A program made the position numbers and the translations under genes. A stretch of 64,000 bases of DNA from Chloranthus sessilifolius (Eukaryota > Streptophyta > Magnoliopsida > Chloranthales > Chloranthaceae): assembly GCA_021018995.1 (NCBI GenBank), contig CM037593.1, positions 38,577,810-38,641,809 of the forward strand, read 5' to 3'. Below the pieces are notes generated by a model that saw nothing but the letters and a program-made list of their open reading frames with translations, ran no database searches and was not told the DNA's origin. Shown here in pieces: positions 43,539 to 55,172 of the stretch (the stretch's first letter is position 1; every line of letters begins with the position of its first letter).

Positions 43539-44670
43539 CATCACTACAACAACCGATCAATCCCAGCATGAACTATACAGGTAAGTATCACCCCCTCAGG
43601 TAAGTATTAATGCTCTTCTTTATACTCAGTATTCTCTCTAAAATATAGTTAGTTATGATTACGTCAAATGTTTTTAAAACCTGTCTCTCTCGACTTTCGA
43701 ATCACTATAGTCCTCTCATAAGTGACCATCATCAGTATTCACGAGAAGGTTAGACGAAGCATCCAACATGCCAAGTGTCGTATTGACAACCACGCAAGCG
43801 GTTGGGTCCACAAATCTCGTACCTGTAGATCTGCTTAGCGATATCTCAAAAGCCACGTTTTCCATAAATTTAACACCGAATTGATCTTAAGTTAAAATCT
43901 CAAACTTTCAAAAAACAAACAAATACTTCCAAAAAAAATTAATGAATAAATAAAAATGAATTTACAATACATAGACTCCTATCAATCAAAATTCACTTAT
44001 CACCCCAACCCATTCGTTCCCCTCGAAAGTCGAACTTTGAATATACTCAACCTTGAGAAATTACAAATGCCCGCTAGAAAAGGGATGCTTGACGTGCCAT
44101 TGGTGTGAGCAATGACGCGCCCGGCCTGACATGATTTGCAAAAGCCTTCGCCATTACATGATATTTTATCTTATTATTTGGTCTCTAAACCTTGTCTCTG
44201 GGCATTCGTATGATGCCCCCCGGTACCTTGATTGTGTCATTTCCCTCTATTTGACTGCCCCTTGCAGTAGGTCGCGACACGCGACGAGATACCCCTTGCA
44301 CCCACAGATTAGGATCTGATGATTCTCCTTTCCATTTGATTGTCACTCGCAGTAGGTCGCGCCATGCGATAGGATGTCTCTTGCACCCGCGGATTAGGAT
44401 ACGCTGACTTCCCCCGTTGACTACTACTCGCAACACGTCGCGATACGCGATAGGATGCCCTCCTGCATCCACGGCCAAGAATATGCCTTTCGACAGCTAC
44501 CACTGGGCCCTCAAATGCTCCATTTTAACTTTCACTGATTGATAAGAAAGTCAAGTATGTCATATCAGCATCCCCAGTTTACATTAGTGATTTCCCAGAA
44601 GAAATGAGAAGGCACCTCAGATGAGGGGTGTCTACTTCTTAGACGCATTCTTATTCCACAAGAATGCACT
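43539..44670 (+). repeat. Element A 3' UTR with an ~84-bp tandem repeat
   Basis: Three units start at about 44250, 44335 and 44417, each with a ttgactnnnnctcgcagtagg-like head, then gtcgcg, gatagga and tgcaccc. B has one corresponding unit at about 16020-16180. The rest (43600-44230) is conserved with B but noncoding. Confidence 0.65.
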
Positions 44671-44683
44671 AAAGAGGGGCATC
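44671..44683 (+). other. Element A polypurine tract
   Basis: AAAGAGGGGCATC immediately precedes TGTAAACACCCC, the 3' LTR start. Compare B 15840-15852. Confidence 0.88.
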
Positions 44684-45417
44684 TGTAAACACCCCCATTT
44701 TACCCTCTCGGAGTATATAAGTTTGTTTGGTCAACCCTTGACCTCGACTGTGGCTCCTTAGAAAGGGCTTACCTTCTTCGAGGGTTTCGAAACCCTAATA
44801 TGGGAACCATATACTAAAATAATAGTATATGGCTGGACATAAGCTAAAACAATAGCTCTGTGGCTTAGGCCCCATGACATGTGGGACCATATACTGAAAC
44901 AATAGTGTATGACTGAACGTAGGCTGAAATAATAGCTCTGTGGCTCAGATCCTATAAAGGACGGCACCATATGTTGAAACAATAGTATACGGCTGGACAT
45001 AGGCTGAAACAATAGCTCTATGGCTCAGACCCCATAACCCCAAGGCAGGAACTATATACTGAAATAATAGTATATAGCCAAAATGCAGGCTGAAACAATA
45101 GTCTTGCGCTTCGGACCCAACCCAGACCCAGGACAATCCTGAACTACACACCCTAAACCATGCACGTAATTCGATTGAGCGCCACACCACCAGTGCTTAA
45201 TCAATCCTCGTCAGACCAAACTTCCCATCCCATTAACCACCTTGAGACTCGATCGCATGCCCTAACAACCGTGCGCAATCAGATTAAGCGCCCAATCACC
45301 GACGCTCAATTGGTCTACTTTAGACCTAGTCTCTAATTCCCTGCACCGCTAAAACTCCATGATTAAACGCGACTAGTATGGAATTTAATTCAATTGTGTG
45401 TACCAAATTGGGCACTA
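44684..45417 (+). repeat. Element A 3' LTR, U3 part
   Basis: It starts TGTAAACACCCCCATTTTACC; E starts TGTAGACACCCCTATTTTACC. Four units of the inverted-repeat array begin at 44809, 44889, 44969 and 45054 (periods 80, 80, 85), each with an ATATACTGAAACAATAGTATAT-like core. GCGC-rich motifs follow (45170-45300). The LTR is interrupted at 45417 by C and resumes at 55173. Confidence 0.9.
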
Positions 45418-48117
45418 TTATTCACTGAAAAGTATCACTTTTCACCTCTTAACTTAGCCTTTGCTGGACCTTGAAGCAGACTAATAACTATTTGTTAAGT
45501 GTGTTTTATAGTTAGCAATAAAATGTGCAGCTTAATAAAAACTCCTTACTTTTTAGCCCAAAAGAGAGAGAGAATGCACTCAAAGATGACAGCTGAGACA
45601 AGCCTAATGGAACACCTTGGTAGTACTCACTATGGTGACTCATTATTGCTGATAATCATTGACCAAAGTCTAGCAGATGAATGAAGTTAGCTGAGAAAGG
45701 ATGAGACTGTGACAGCAGCAAGTGCAATGCACCAGAGCAACAAAAGAAACACCTCACAGAGTTGAGGAGCTTCCTCGCGAAGCTAAAGATGCAGTGGAAG
45801 CGGCCCTCTCATAGATACACCATGCAGTCAAGACAGCTGAAATGACCTTGCAAAGATCTCACAGGTTAAAACTCTCAAAATTTGCTATCGTGATGCTCTC
45901 GCGGAGATCAAGCCTCAAAGCAACTGCACAAAGAACCCAGTGAATCCATATGTACACTGAACAGAATGTCACCTAGCATAGTTCTTGCCTAGCCCTGGAT
46001 GAGAGAGACGCTCAGAATTCTCTTCGCACAAATCTTGCGCACTCTGAAGCCTTACCATTAACTATGCGAGTGCAGGAGCATAACTGCGTCAGTACTTAGC
46101 GAGAGAGAGAGCTTCTGAAGCTCTACTGCGTGAGTACTCAGCGAGAAAGAGCTTCTAAAGCTCTACTACGCGAGAAGTCTAGGCACTCCAGATAATCTCT
46201 GCGATAGCATTACAGCGTAAAGGAACTGCGCGACGAACTAAGGATTCACTGTATGAGCAAGCACTTCCCACCAGCCACAGCGAACCTGCTCAAAGCAAAA
46301 GCAATGTCTTGAATGAGCTAAGCGGATACCAACTCTCAATTTTAACTGAAGGACTTTTTGGGAATTTCCCAAAGCTAGGGCATACTTCCTGAGGTGCAGA
46401 TTTTGAGGCGCATATCTCCAGGCATCCAAGAGTTTAAATAGTGCCATGTCTGCTACAAAAATTAGGGTTAATCTCTTTAGAGCCAAGGTCGTTTTGACAG
46501 AGTATATAAGCTGTACTTAGAGTTTATTATTTTCATCTTTCCTTCATCCTCTGTCAGCTGAGAGCTCCAGTAGGCTAGGGTTAGGGTTTGATCACCTCTT
46601 TTTCCTATTTTTCTTCTCTCTTAGCTCAGCACTTGCTAGCTAATCCCCCTGTAAGCAACTAGGTTTAGTTTTGTTTCAGTCTTGTAATAGATTTTGTATA
46701 CATTGGGATCGTGGGAGCAGTTGTCTATAGGCTGCAGCCAGGAGACAGTTCATTGTAAGTTTTGCTGTTATCAATAAACTATTGTTTTAATGTTTAATCA
46801 AGTCTATAGATCTTATGGTTTCTTTATATGTCTATAGGATCCATGTATTTGGGACTAGCCCATTCAGTTTCTAGTAGATCTATTATTTACCATCTGATTT
46901 TCCTTGGTTTGATAGACACATGGAAAGCAATGTTGGATCTGTAGTGAGATCTGGAGAGCTCGGAGGCCTGCGGACCATGGTGGTTGCAGCAGTTTACATG
47001 TTCTTTCTCAAACCTCTGAGGTATGGACAGACCAATAGGATACCCTGTGGCCATTGTAGTGGACAGAGTATAGCCCTAAGGTTGTGTCCAGTCACATGTT
47101 TAGGGAGGATTCTTTTCCCCTATACATGAGCTTCTAGAGCCTTGTGAGGAGATTTGTACAGTAACTGGCTCCCCTCTGTCTTACTTAATCGACATTATAT
47201 GTTAAATCTGGTCTCTTTGTAGTAATTGTAGTTTGAGGCTGAGTCATTGCAGGCCTAGCAATGACCAGCTGAATCTAAAGCCTTATTCAACCTGTTGCAT
47301 GGTCCTTTTTATGGGCATCACGTACCGCTGGGCTTGGCAAAGCACTTAAGATCTTATGGGTTGGAATACCTATGGATGTCAGCCAGATCTGTGCACATGT
47401 CTGGAGAGCTTATAGCACTGGCATTACATAGTGTTGTAATAGTATTCATGGCTAGAGCTGATCCAGTGGCTGGGGAAATGATCAGTCCACTCTCCTGGAT
47501 TAGACTAGCAAATTTCTGGTTTAACTAATAGGATTTGACAGACTCAATCAGATACCCTGTGACCATTATAGTGGACAGAGTATAGCCCTAAGAGCGCCCC
47601 AAATGGCATGGGTTAAACTGGGAGCTTATACCTTGTTAAGGCTATTAATAGCGTCTCAGCAAGAACCACTGCAGAGACAGACTAAATATGAGTTACATTA
47701 TTGCATCATTAACTCTAGCTCAACCTACTTACTTCTCACCAATTTTTGTATTTTATTTTGACACACTCCATCACCATCTTCTGTTTAACCATTTCTTTAG
47801 GATAGGGTTGCACTTTATTTCTCTTCTTCAGTATTAATTTAGTGTAGTCGTGACACCCAACTCCCTTCCTTTAGGATTGTCAGATCTGTAGCCAGATCTA
47901 GAGGCCTACTATTATTGTCCAATTTGGGTTCTTGATCATTTTCTCTGTGGGACAAACTCTTACTTATCAAAACTTGCTATAATAGACCCTATATCTTGCA
48001 GGACTGTGTGTATTTCAGACTTGCTGTGCTGACCCATCTCCAATTCCCCACTCTTGAATTATTCTCTCCACTGTTCTTAATAAAACATGCAGCAAGAGTC
48101 TCAAAAAATGAACAACA
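45418..48117 (+). repeat. Element C 5' LTR
   Basis: It ends aacaaca, four bases before the PBS. It has a TATA box (TATATAAG, 46503-46510), a poly(A)-like AATAAA at 46773 and another at 48079. U3 contains many cgcgag/ctcgcg words (45770-46260). A ~56-bp segment is repeated at 47025-47080 and 47536-47592 (taccctgtg-ccatt-tagtggacagagtatagcccta). The left end is inferred from the CACTA border only. Short open frames inside are not genes. Confidence 0.65.
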
Positions 48118-48123
48118 AGTTTT

Positions 48124-48141
48124 TGGCGCCATTACTAGGGA
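48124..48141 (+). other. Element C primer binding site (tRNA-Asp type)
   Basis: TGGCGCCATTACTAGGGA follows the LTR end. It resembles the TGGCGCCGTTGCCGGGGA site typical of Athila elements, with several substitutions. Confidence 0.8.
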
Positions 48142-48459
48142 TCTTGATCTTTTTAGTAGACCTGAGTTGTACTATAACTTAGAATAACAAATTCTTTATA
48201 GTTGTGTTTAATCTAGAATTAAAGTACTACTGATTCTTTGTGGAATTTTACAGAAATGGATAGCAGAAGAAGGGAAAAGCTAGAGCTGCAAGTGGAGTGT
48301 AGCTAGCTCTGTTTGCACTTTCTTTCCCCTAAATCTCATGCCATTTATGTTGAATCCCCTGTTATTTTGTTTAGTGTAAATCTACGCAGTTATTACTCTT
48401 TTTTTATTTGAAATTTTTTCTGTGTACTTGTAAGCATTTTCATTACTGTTGGTGAGTGT

Positions 48460-49932
48460 ATGCTCGGTAGAAGATCCTTAAACCCTGACTTGGAACCCTC
48501 AAATTCAGAGGTGAAAAGGATCCTTAGACCTAGACACACCACGCAAAGCCTTGCTAGTGAGACTGAACCAGCTACCATGGCTGAGAGGCAGAGGACATTA
48601 AAAGAATACAATGCACCTGGAGAGTACACCTCTCCCTTTTGCATTCAGTTTCCCTCTGTTGAGGGGAACTATGAAATTAAATCCTCCACCATCTGTATGC
48701 TGCCTTCATTTCATGGGCTGAGTAAAGAAGATCCCTACAAGCATATCGACCAGTTTTTAGCACTTTGCACTATCTTCAACATTGTTGGCTAGGGGCCTGA
48801 GGCCACTAAACTGAGGATTTTTCCTTTTTCATTAAAGGACAAAGCCAGCACATGGCTATCAAAGCTCCCAGTCAATAACATACAGTCATGAAGTAACCTT
48901 CAAACCAAATTCCTGGCAAAGTTTTTTCCTATGAACAAAACAAGCTAGATGAGGACGAATATTATGTCATTCACTCAGTCCTCAACTGAGAATTTTTTGA
49001 AGCTTGGAAAAGATTCTAGGAGATGTTAAAACAATGCCCCCACCACCAAATCCCAATGTGGGAGCTTGTTCAAGTATTTTATCAAGGAATTAATGCCAAG
49101 AGTAGGGATATGGTGGATGCTTCCTGTGGTGGTAGCTACCTCCACAAGACAGCTGAGGAAGCTTGGGAGTTGTTTGACATAATAAGAGAAAATTTCATGT
49201 AGCAGGAGTCTCTGTCACATAATGACAGTCAGATTCCAGCTAAGATGGTGAAAGAGGCCAGCCCTAGAGGTGGAATATATGAAGTAAAGGTGCAAGGTGA
49301 TCTGGAGAGGTAGGTGGACAACCTGAGCTTGAAGTTTGACAAATTGATGAATGTGATGTAGCCTCGAATGGTTGCACAGGTGGAAGAGGCATCTGATATG
49401 CCAATCCCCCATACATTCTATTCATGATTGTTCATCTGCCAACCAATTTTCGAATTTTGTTATGGAGCATGCCAATGCTGCTCAAACCTTTGGGTAGCAA
49501 CCTGCTGGGTATTCTTGGAGGAACCACCCAAATCTGAGGTGGAGACAAGACTCATATCCTCAACCCCAGCAACAACAAATGGTAGCTCCCTACAGACCCC
49601 AGCACCAGGTTAATCAAGGTTACCCACCAAGGTAAAACTTTCTGCTACCTGCCCCACAGTCTAACCAATTGGTCGTGCCCCCTCAACAGTCCAGATCCTG
49701 TTCATTAAAAGAGCAGATGCTGGTTTAAATACAGAATTTGGGGAACTTGGTGTAGACTGTCAATTCTCATGGACAGAGCATCAAAAAGATTGAGGACCAG
49801 CTTGGTCAGATCTGTAATGCTCTGAACAGGAGGGAGGAAGGAAAATTGCCTAGTCAGCCCCTAACAAACCCGAAAGGTTAGTTTATGATTGGTGATGCAT
49901 CCTCTACTCAGGAGGAAGCTAGTGCCCAGTGA
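48460..49932 (+). pseudogene. Element C Athila-type gag, broken
   Basis: The first piece (48460-48792) shows YNAPGEYTSPFCIQFPSVEG, SSTICMLPSFHGLSKEDPYK and HIDQFLALC, the classic start of the Athila Gag capsid domain. After a TAG the frame goes on with LRIFPFSLKDKASTWLSKLP, FFEAWKRF, PHHQIP, LVQVFYQGIN and DMVDASCGGSYLHKTAEEAW, all in the order of Athila gag (retrotrans_gag). The C-terminal part is Gln/Pro-rich (49530-49720) and ends with PLTNPKG and EEASAQ-TGA at 49930. In intact Athila elements this point leads straight into protease and RT, which are absent here. Confidence 0.85.
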
Positions 49933-50345
49933 GCCAAATATTGGTAATAATTGTTTCATATGTATGAAATTTCTGTGTTAATTTGTGTTCTTTAGACTTC
50001 TGTCAGTCAAGTTTTTCGTGTGTTGTTGAATTGTTTGTTTTGCGTTGTTTGTGTTTCAATTGTTGTGAGTGAATACATGTGCCTATGGTTCATCTGAATT
50101 TGAACTGTGTTTGTTGAAGAATGGTTGAGGTGCCCTCATCAAAATTTGCATAAAGATTGAGCTGAAAAACTATTTTAGGATTTTGCAATGTTGATGAACT
50201 ACTGATTGCAAATGGGCATATATTTTGAATGAGTGAAATGAAGTACCTGTCTGTACCTTGGTGCTCATGCACAGTTGTTGGGTGCACAATAACATAGATG
50301 CACCAACCAATGTGTTACACTAGGCTAACAGAGTAAAGGATGTGC
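49933..50345 (+). other. Element C junction region where pol is missing
   Basis: Directly after gag the sequence is AT-rich and noncoding (aaatattggtaataattg...). No protease, RT, RNase H or integrase motif is found in any frame between 49932 and 51090. The pol deletion point must lie close to 49930. Confidence 0.65.
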
Positions 50346-51089
50346 AAGAATGCTAGCTCGCTGAGTTGAGGTGCTTAAATATGTTGTGTGAGCCATCCTT
50401 TGGCTTCCTCGCGCGCTAGAACAATAGAGCATTGGCTAAAAATGTGCCTCGCAGAGCTACCTTTTACTTCGCGAACCTAATCTGTGAGTTAAGTGTGGGT
50501 TATGTTGTTCTGCGCGAGCACCACGCGAGGTACAATTCTGAAGCCAAATAAGGTCTCGCGCACCTAAGCCACTGTTGCCAACTCCGCGAAATTCACTGGA
50601 TGTCAGATACTCTGTTGCGCGATAGAATATCTTGCGGACTTCAAACCCAACTGTGCGAGAAACCTACTCCGTGAGGACCTGTTGCCAACTCTGCGAACCG
50701 CTAGATTTGCTCTATAAACTCAGCGAAAACTCTCATTTTCTTCATTTTCACTGTCTGCCCTAGTTTCCAGTGCACTCCATCAAAGCTCCCAGTTCTTTCT
50801 TTCTTCTCTACCTCTTAAGCCTCTCCACCTAAAGCTTTTTCCTCTTACTATTTTGTTCCCCAGCACCCTCCAGTCTCTTTGAATAAGGTTTGAGGGGATT
50901 TGAGCCACTGTGAACACGTTGAGGTGGAACCCTAGCTCTCAAATGGTACGATCTCCATTCCCTCTCTGTGCTATGATTGATTTGAGTTTCAAAGAGTAGT
51001 AGGGCTAAAATTTGATGTTTATCAGTTTACTCATTGCGTTCTGCATTTTCCAAGATTTGTGAACCCTAATTTTGAAATTTTGAGCAGCC
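50346..51089 (+). promoter_or_regulatory. Promoter-like leader of the downstream ORF in element C
   Basis: From 50346 to 50700 the sequence is dense in cgcgag/ctcgcg/gcgcga words like those in C's LTR U3. A TATA-like box (ctctataaactc) follows at 50711-50722, then a pyrimidine-rich leader. A plausible 5' UTR intron runs from a gtacga donor (about 50946) to a gagcag acceptor just before ccATGGCC at 51090. Confidence 0.5.
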
Positions 51090-53808
51090 ATGGCCAAGAG
51101 TTCAAAATTCGTCGATACATTGGCGGCTATGCTAGACCCTACTCCTAGGGGCAGCCCTGTGGCCACTAGGAAATCCATAAGGACTGCAGAGGCCTTCATA
51201 TTGGAGACCTCTGAGGTGCCCTCACCTGGTATTAACCCTACAATTTTGAAAGAAAAGAAGAAATATGCCCCAAAGAAGAGGGCCAAAGAGCACCCACCTG
51301 CTATGAGCCCTGAAAAATCAAAGAAGAAGCAGAAAAAGGGTAAGGTTGTGACCCCTGTGGCTCCTGAGGTTGAGGAGGAAGAGAATAATGAATACCTCAG
51401 GGTCCCTTTTGAGTTTGTATTGGCAATTCCACTGGAGGCTGAAACCATTTTTGATAAAGCCTACTTTGAGGAGCTAGCAGAGACCTCTGCCTCCATTGAG
51501 TATCTGACCAATGCATCTCTACTTCCCCTGTTGAGGCCCCCTATGCAGCTGGTGTTCCCAAGATTAGTCAGATTGCTTTATCAGAATATGAGGTTGAAGA
51601 CTGGAGATGATGGGAACCAAGCATTGCTAGTACTGATTGATAATTTTGAAATATTGTTTATCCAGTCTGACATTGCAAGGGTACTAGGGATACCAGCTAG
51701 GTATGACCCTAAGTTTGGCTTGGGACCCCCCTGACTGCCACCATTACAGAGATAGCCAGGGAACTAACTGAAGGAATCATGGCTTCAGGGGACTCAATCA
51801 AGAAAGAGAGATCTGCACACCAACCTCAGATTCATGGATGGGGTGCTGAGGAGAAATGTGTATTGCTCGGGTCATGAGTAAGAGAGGAGGAACCCCATAG
51901 CTGATGCCCTTCTCTCATTTCACTGAAATCACTACTTGGATGTAGCCAAGTTAGTGTTTGAAGGGATTAAGGATTTGTGTGAGAAAGTGAAGGTTAACAA
52001 GAAACTGCATGCCCTTCCCTACTGCAAGTTGATTACTGCACTGCTGAAAGATGGGAAATATTCCTTCAAAAGGGAGCAGGAGACAGTGGCCCTGAACCCC
52101 AAAAATAGTGGAAAGAAATAATGGGGTACCAGTAGCACAATGATGGGAAAGAGGGAGAAGATGAATGAATTATTGAGAGAAGCGGCCCCTACAATTCAGG
52201 AAGCTGCTGCAGCTACTGCTGCTGCTACTGATGAGGCAATAGCCTCTGTTGGGCCAGCCAGGCCACCAACCTCATTGCCAGCACCAACCCCCTCTCCCTC
52301 AACTTTATCTACACCCATTGCCCCACCACCTCCACCCTTCATCCACACATCACAACCCCTCATAGGCACAGTACCCTTACCTGAGCCACTCCAGCCCACA
52401 TCCACCATGGCCACCTTATCCATTTCCACACCCTTACCAATTTTTCTAGCCCATACCAACCCACCTATAAAAGTTTCCTACACTAAGAAAAGAAAACTTA
52501 CAAAAGGCACAGCCCCCATAGCACCCCATCCCACCTACATTTCCCAAACCATTCCAATCCCTAATACCACCTTCATTCCAAACCCAATACCCACAGCCTA
52601 TGCACCATAACCCCATACCTTTGACACCCCCTAGCAGCCCAGTGAGACTTCCCCACCTTTTGTACCTATCCCTAGTGAGCCTGTAGACCAATCCATTCCC
52701 TTATCCCATGATAGTGAGCCATTTTCAGGAGAGTTTTTCACTATAATGTCTACTATCCTAGGAGACATCAACCTAGAGTATGCCCCTCTCCCCGACTCAC
52801 CTCCCACCCCCACCCCCCCCACACACACTTTACACCACCACAGACCACTACCTTCACTCATAGACCCACATCTCCCTTCCAGCCAGTTTCACCCATCCCA
52901 ATACCATACCAGACCTCTTACCCCAAATCCTACACCTCCTACTGTCCCTCCAATCACAAATGTAAACCAATACCCAAAACCAATCAACCCTCGAAGCCCA
53001 CCTTCGCTTTATTCACTCCACCCTACCAAACCCTACCTCCATCCCCACCATTTTACAACCCATCCACACAACTATATCCACTCTAACCCAAACTTCCCAA
53101 CTGTCACTTGTTTCCCCATCAATCCGTCATCCTTCAACTACTCCCACACCCATTGTCTCTATCCTAGAAGCTTCTCCCATTCCCTCTAAAGATGCTTTCA
53201 CCCAAACTGACCCCGAACCTCAATCACACCCTGAGCCTACCCTTGACATACATCCAACTATATCATCCTCCCCACCTTTGCCTACACCCACCCCCTCTAC
53301 TTCCATGGCTGGGCCCTCCACTGTTGATCTGACCTTATTTCCTGATTCTTCTACTCCCATGCCACCCTATCCCACCCTACTCCGAGACATGCAAGCAAAT
53401 GCCTACATAGAAAGGGATATAATTCAAGGCATGGCTGACTTGAAAGCAGTAGTGCGGCAACCCCTCCTGGATAAAATTCAACTCCTAATGCTTTCCCACA
53501 AGATTGAGAAAAAGGAAATCAATGATGGATGGAGAGAGATTATGGTCCAATACAACCAGGAGAAGAAAATGGTGGAGAGTCAAAAAGATGCTATCAAAGA
53601 ACTAAAAGAGAGACTCCGGCTGACTGAGGAAAGAGCTTATGATTACGGGATGACTATTGCAGCCTTAGAGAAAAGGACAAATGCACAAACTGACCGAGAG
53701 ATGACCGAGGCTCTTTTTAAAGAACTAAACCCCGATGTACCTCTCCAACAAATAACTCTGGATGCCACGGGTCCTAGACCACAAATCAAGGACCCTACTC
53801 CAAAGTAA
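51090..53808 (+). pseudogene. Element C downstream ORF (Athila ORF-1-like / env-position protein), broken
   Basis: The first piece is open for 214 codons (51090-51734). It has a Lys-rich N-terminus (EKKKYAPKKRAKEHPP), then a domain with FDKAYFEELAETSASIEY and DIARVLGIPARYD, which I place in the Athila-type ORF found after pol or on its own (Pfam ATHILA ORF-1-like). After a stop the region continues: 51936-52121, then a long Pro/Thr/Ser-rich stretch (52140-53189), then a coiled coil at 53278-53808 (REIMVQYNQEKKMVESQKDA). Several frameshifts and stops break it. The product of this ORF in Athila is not well characterised; an envelope role has been proposed but I see no signal peptide or transmembrane segment. 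Confidence 0.7.
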
Positions 53809-55172
53809 TCACCCACTTCTAAGAGAAAAAACACAACCAAGCCTAGAAAAACCACTTCAAAAAGACCATTGTCTAAGGCTGTTGCTTTAAAGATAGCAAA
53901 GGGTAAAGAGATCCAGGAACCACCTACTAAACACAAGGACTCGGATGATTGATATTTGCACATGTTTTGAGTTAGGAGTAGTGTGTTGTAAATACATTTT
54001 CTAATATAATGAACTTTCTTTCTGTTACTTCTGTGAACCTATTACTTTGTTTCATCTTTGTTTGTCTATTTGTGTGTTTGTTAATGTGTTGTGTGTTTAT
54101 TTCTTAATTTTCTCTGCTTTAGTGCAGTGTTTTATATATCTCTGTTTGTTCACTGCTGTACAACTATTGTCCTTTGAATTAGTGAGGACACTGCTCCTCA
54201 TAGGTTTGGGGGTGTGACAGGTTCTGCCAATGAAATGGTTAACCCAAGTGCAACAGATTCAAGTGAGTAAGATAGAAACAGAACCATGTTCACCTAAGAA
54301 TCATTAGAAAAATGAGAAATTTAAAATTTTGCAGACCTTTAAGCATTACAAGCTTTTAAATTTTAACTTTTTCATGATGTGAAAACCAAGTAAACTCACT
54401 TATATCAGTACTGAGTGAATCATTAAAAAAAGAAAAAGGTAAGAACATACTTAAAAATTCAATGGAAGACCATAACCAGTGAGAGTTGGGCCTACAAAAA
54501 AAAAAATTCCTTCCTTCGAGGAGTGACTGAGATAATTCTTCTAGCTCTAAGGACTGGCTGAGGCAATGCCCTCACTAGAAGTTTGGCACCTCCAAGTTGA
54601 AACAACTGACTGCATTCATAAAACCTAGGAAAGGATGAAGGCCTTCTCTTGAACAGTTTGAGCTTAAACAGACCAAATCCTAATCAATTGCCCTTGTGCA
54701 CACACCTGTTGAGCCTGAATTTCTAATTTTCTTCAAAATACACCTAAGTAATTGCACCTGAACCTATGGACCTAACTCAAACGTACCCTCACTCTGAGAA
54801 TTCAGAAGGTAAAAGAGAAGGAGCTGAAGATGGACAAGATAGGGTCAATATTGGGTGAATGGAGAAGATATACCTAAAGTTGAGCAGTGTAGTAGCTGAG
54901 GAAAGAGGTGGCAAGTCACAAACACAAATATAAAAATAAAAATAAAAATGCAAGAAAAGAAATAAAAACAATAATAAAGAGGAGTGAGAGAGGAATCAAG
55001 AGGAAATGCTCATTGGAAAAATCAAAATGAAGAGGAGAAGCTGGCCACTTCAAGTCTGAAAATTGTAAAAGAAAATGAAAAGGTACTGAACTAAAAAGAG
55101 GTGAAGTCATGAATCACCTCCTTCACTTACTGATTTCTCATTTTTGAATCTCTTTTCAACCTTCCCTTTTCT
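53809..55172 (+). other. Element C 3' noncoding region
   Basis: Lys-rich codons continue briefly to 53952 (TGA), then AT-rich UTR. A purine-rich tract (ataggtttgggggtgtgacagg, 54200-54222) could be a PPT-like site, and other purine runs occur at 54950-55080. Nothing here matches the 5' LTR, so the 3' LTR is absent. The stretch 54213-55172 is not a second LTR as far as I can see. Confidence 0.5.

Larger units (their letters stand above)
45418..55172 (+). mobile_element. Element C: Athila-type derivative without pol or 3' LTR
   Basis: The insert lies in A's 3' LTR. Alignment with E's LTR shows A is continuous across it, with CACTA at both borders (45413-45417 and 55173-55177). It holds a 5' LTR to 48117, a tRNA-Asp-type PBS, a degenerate Athila gag (48460-49932), no protease/RT/integrase, a downstream ORF region with its own promoter-like leader, and 1.4 kb of 3' sequence. 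I find no second LTR copy. Its ends are not TG..CA, so how it was inserted is unclear. Confidence 0.75.

Noticed and set aside
52140-53189. Proline-rich frames as a host extensin-like gene
   Set aside because: No signal peptide or SPPPP repeat pattern; they lie in order within the Athila downstream ORF and are broken.
54213-55172. Element C 3' LTR starting at the purine tract near 54213
   Set aside because: No similarity to the 5' LTR (45418-48117) could be seen; it looks like ordinary Athila 3' UTR.
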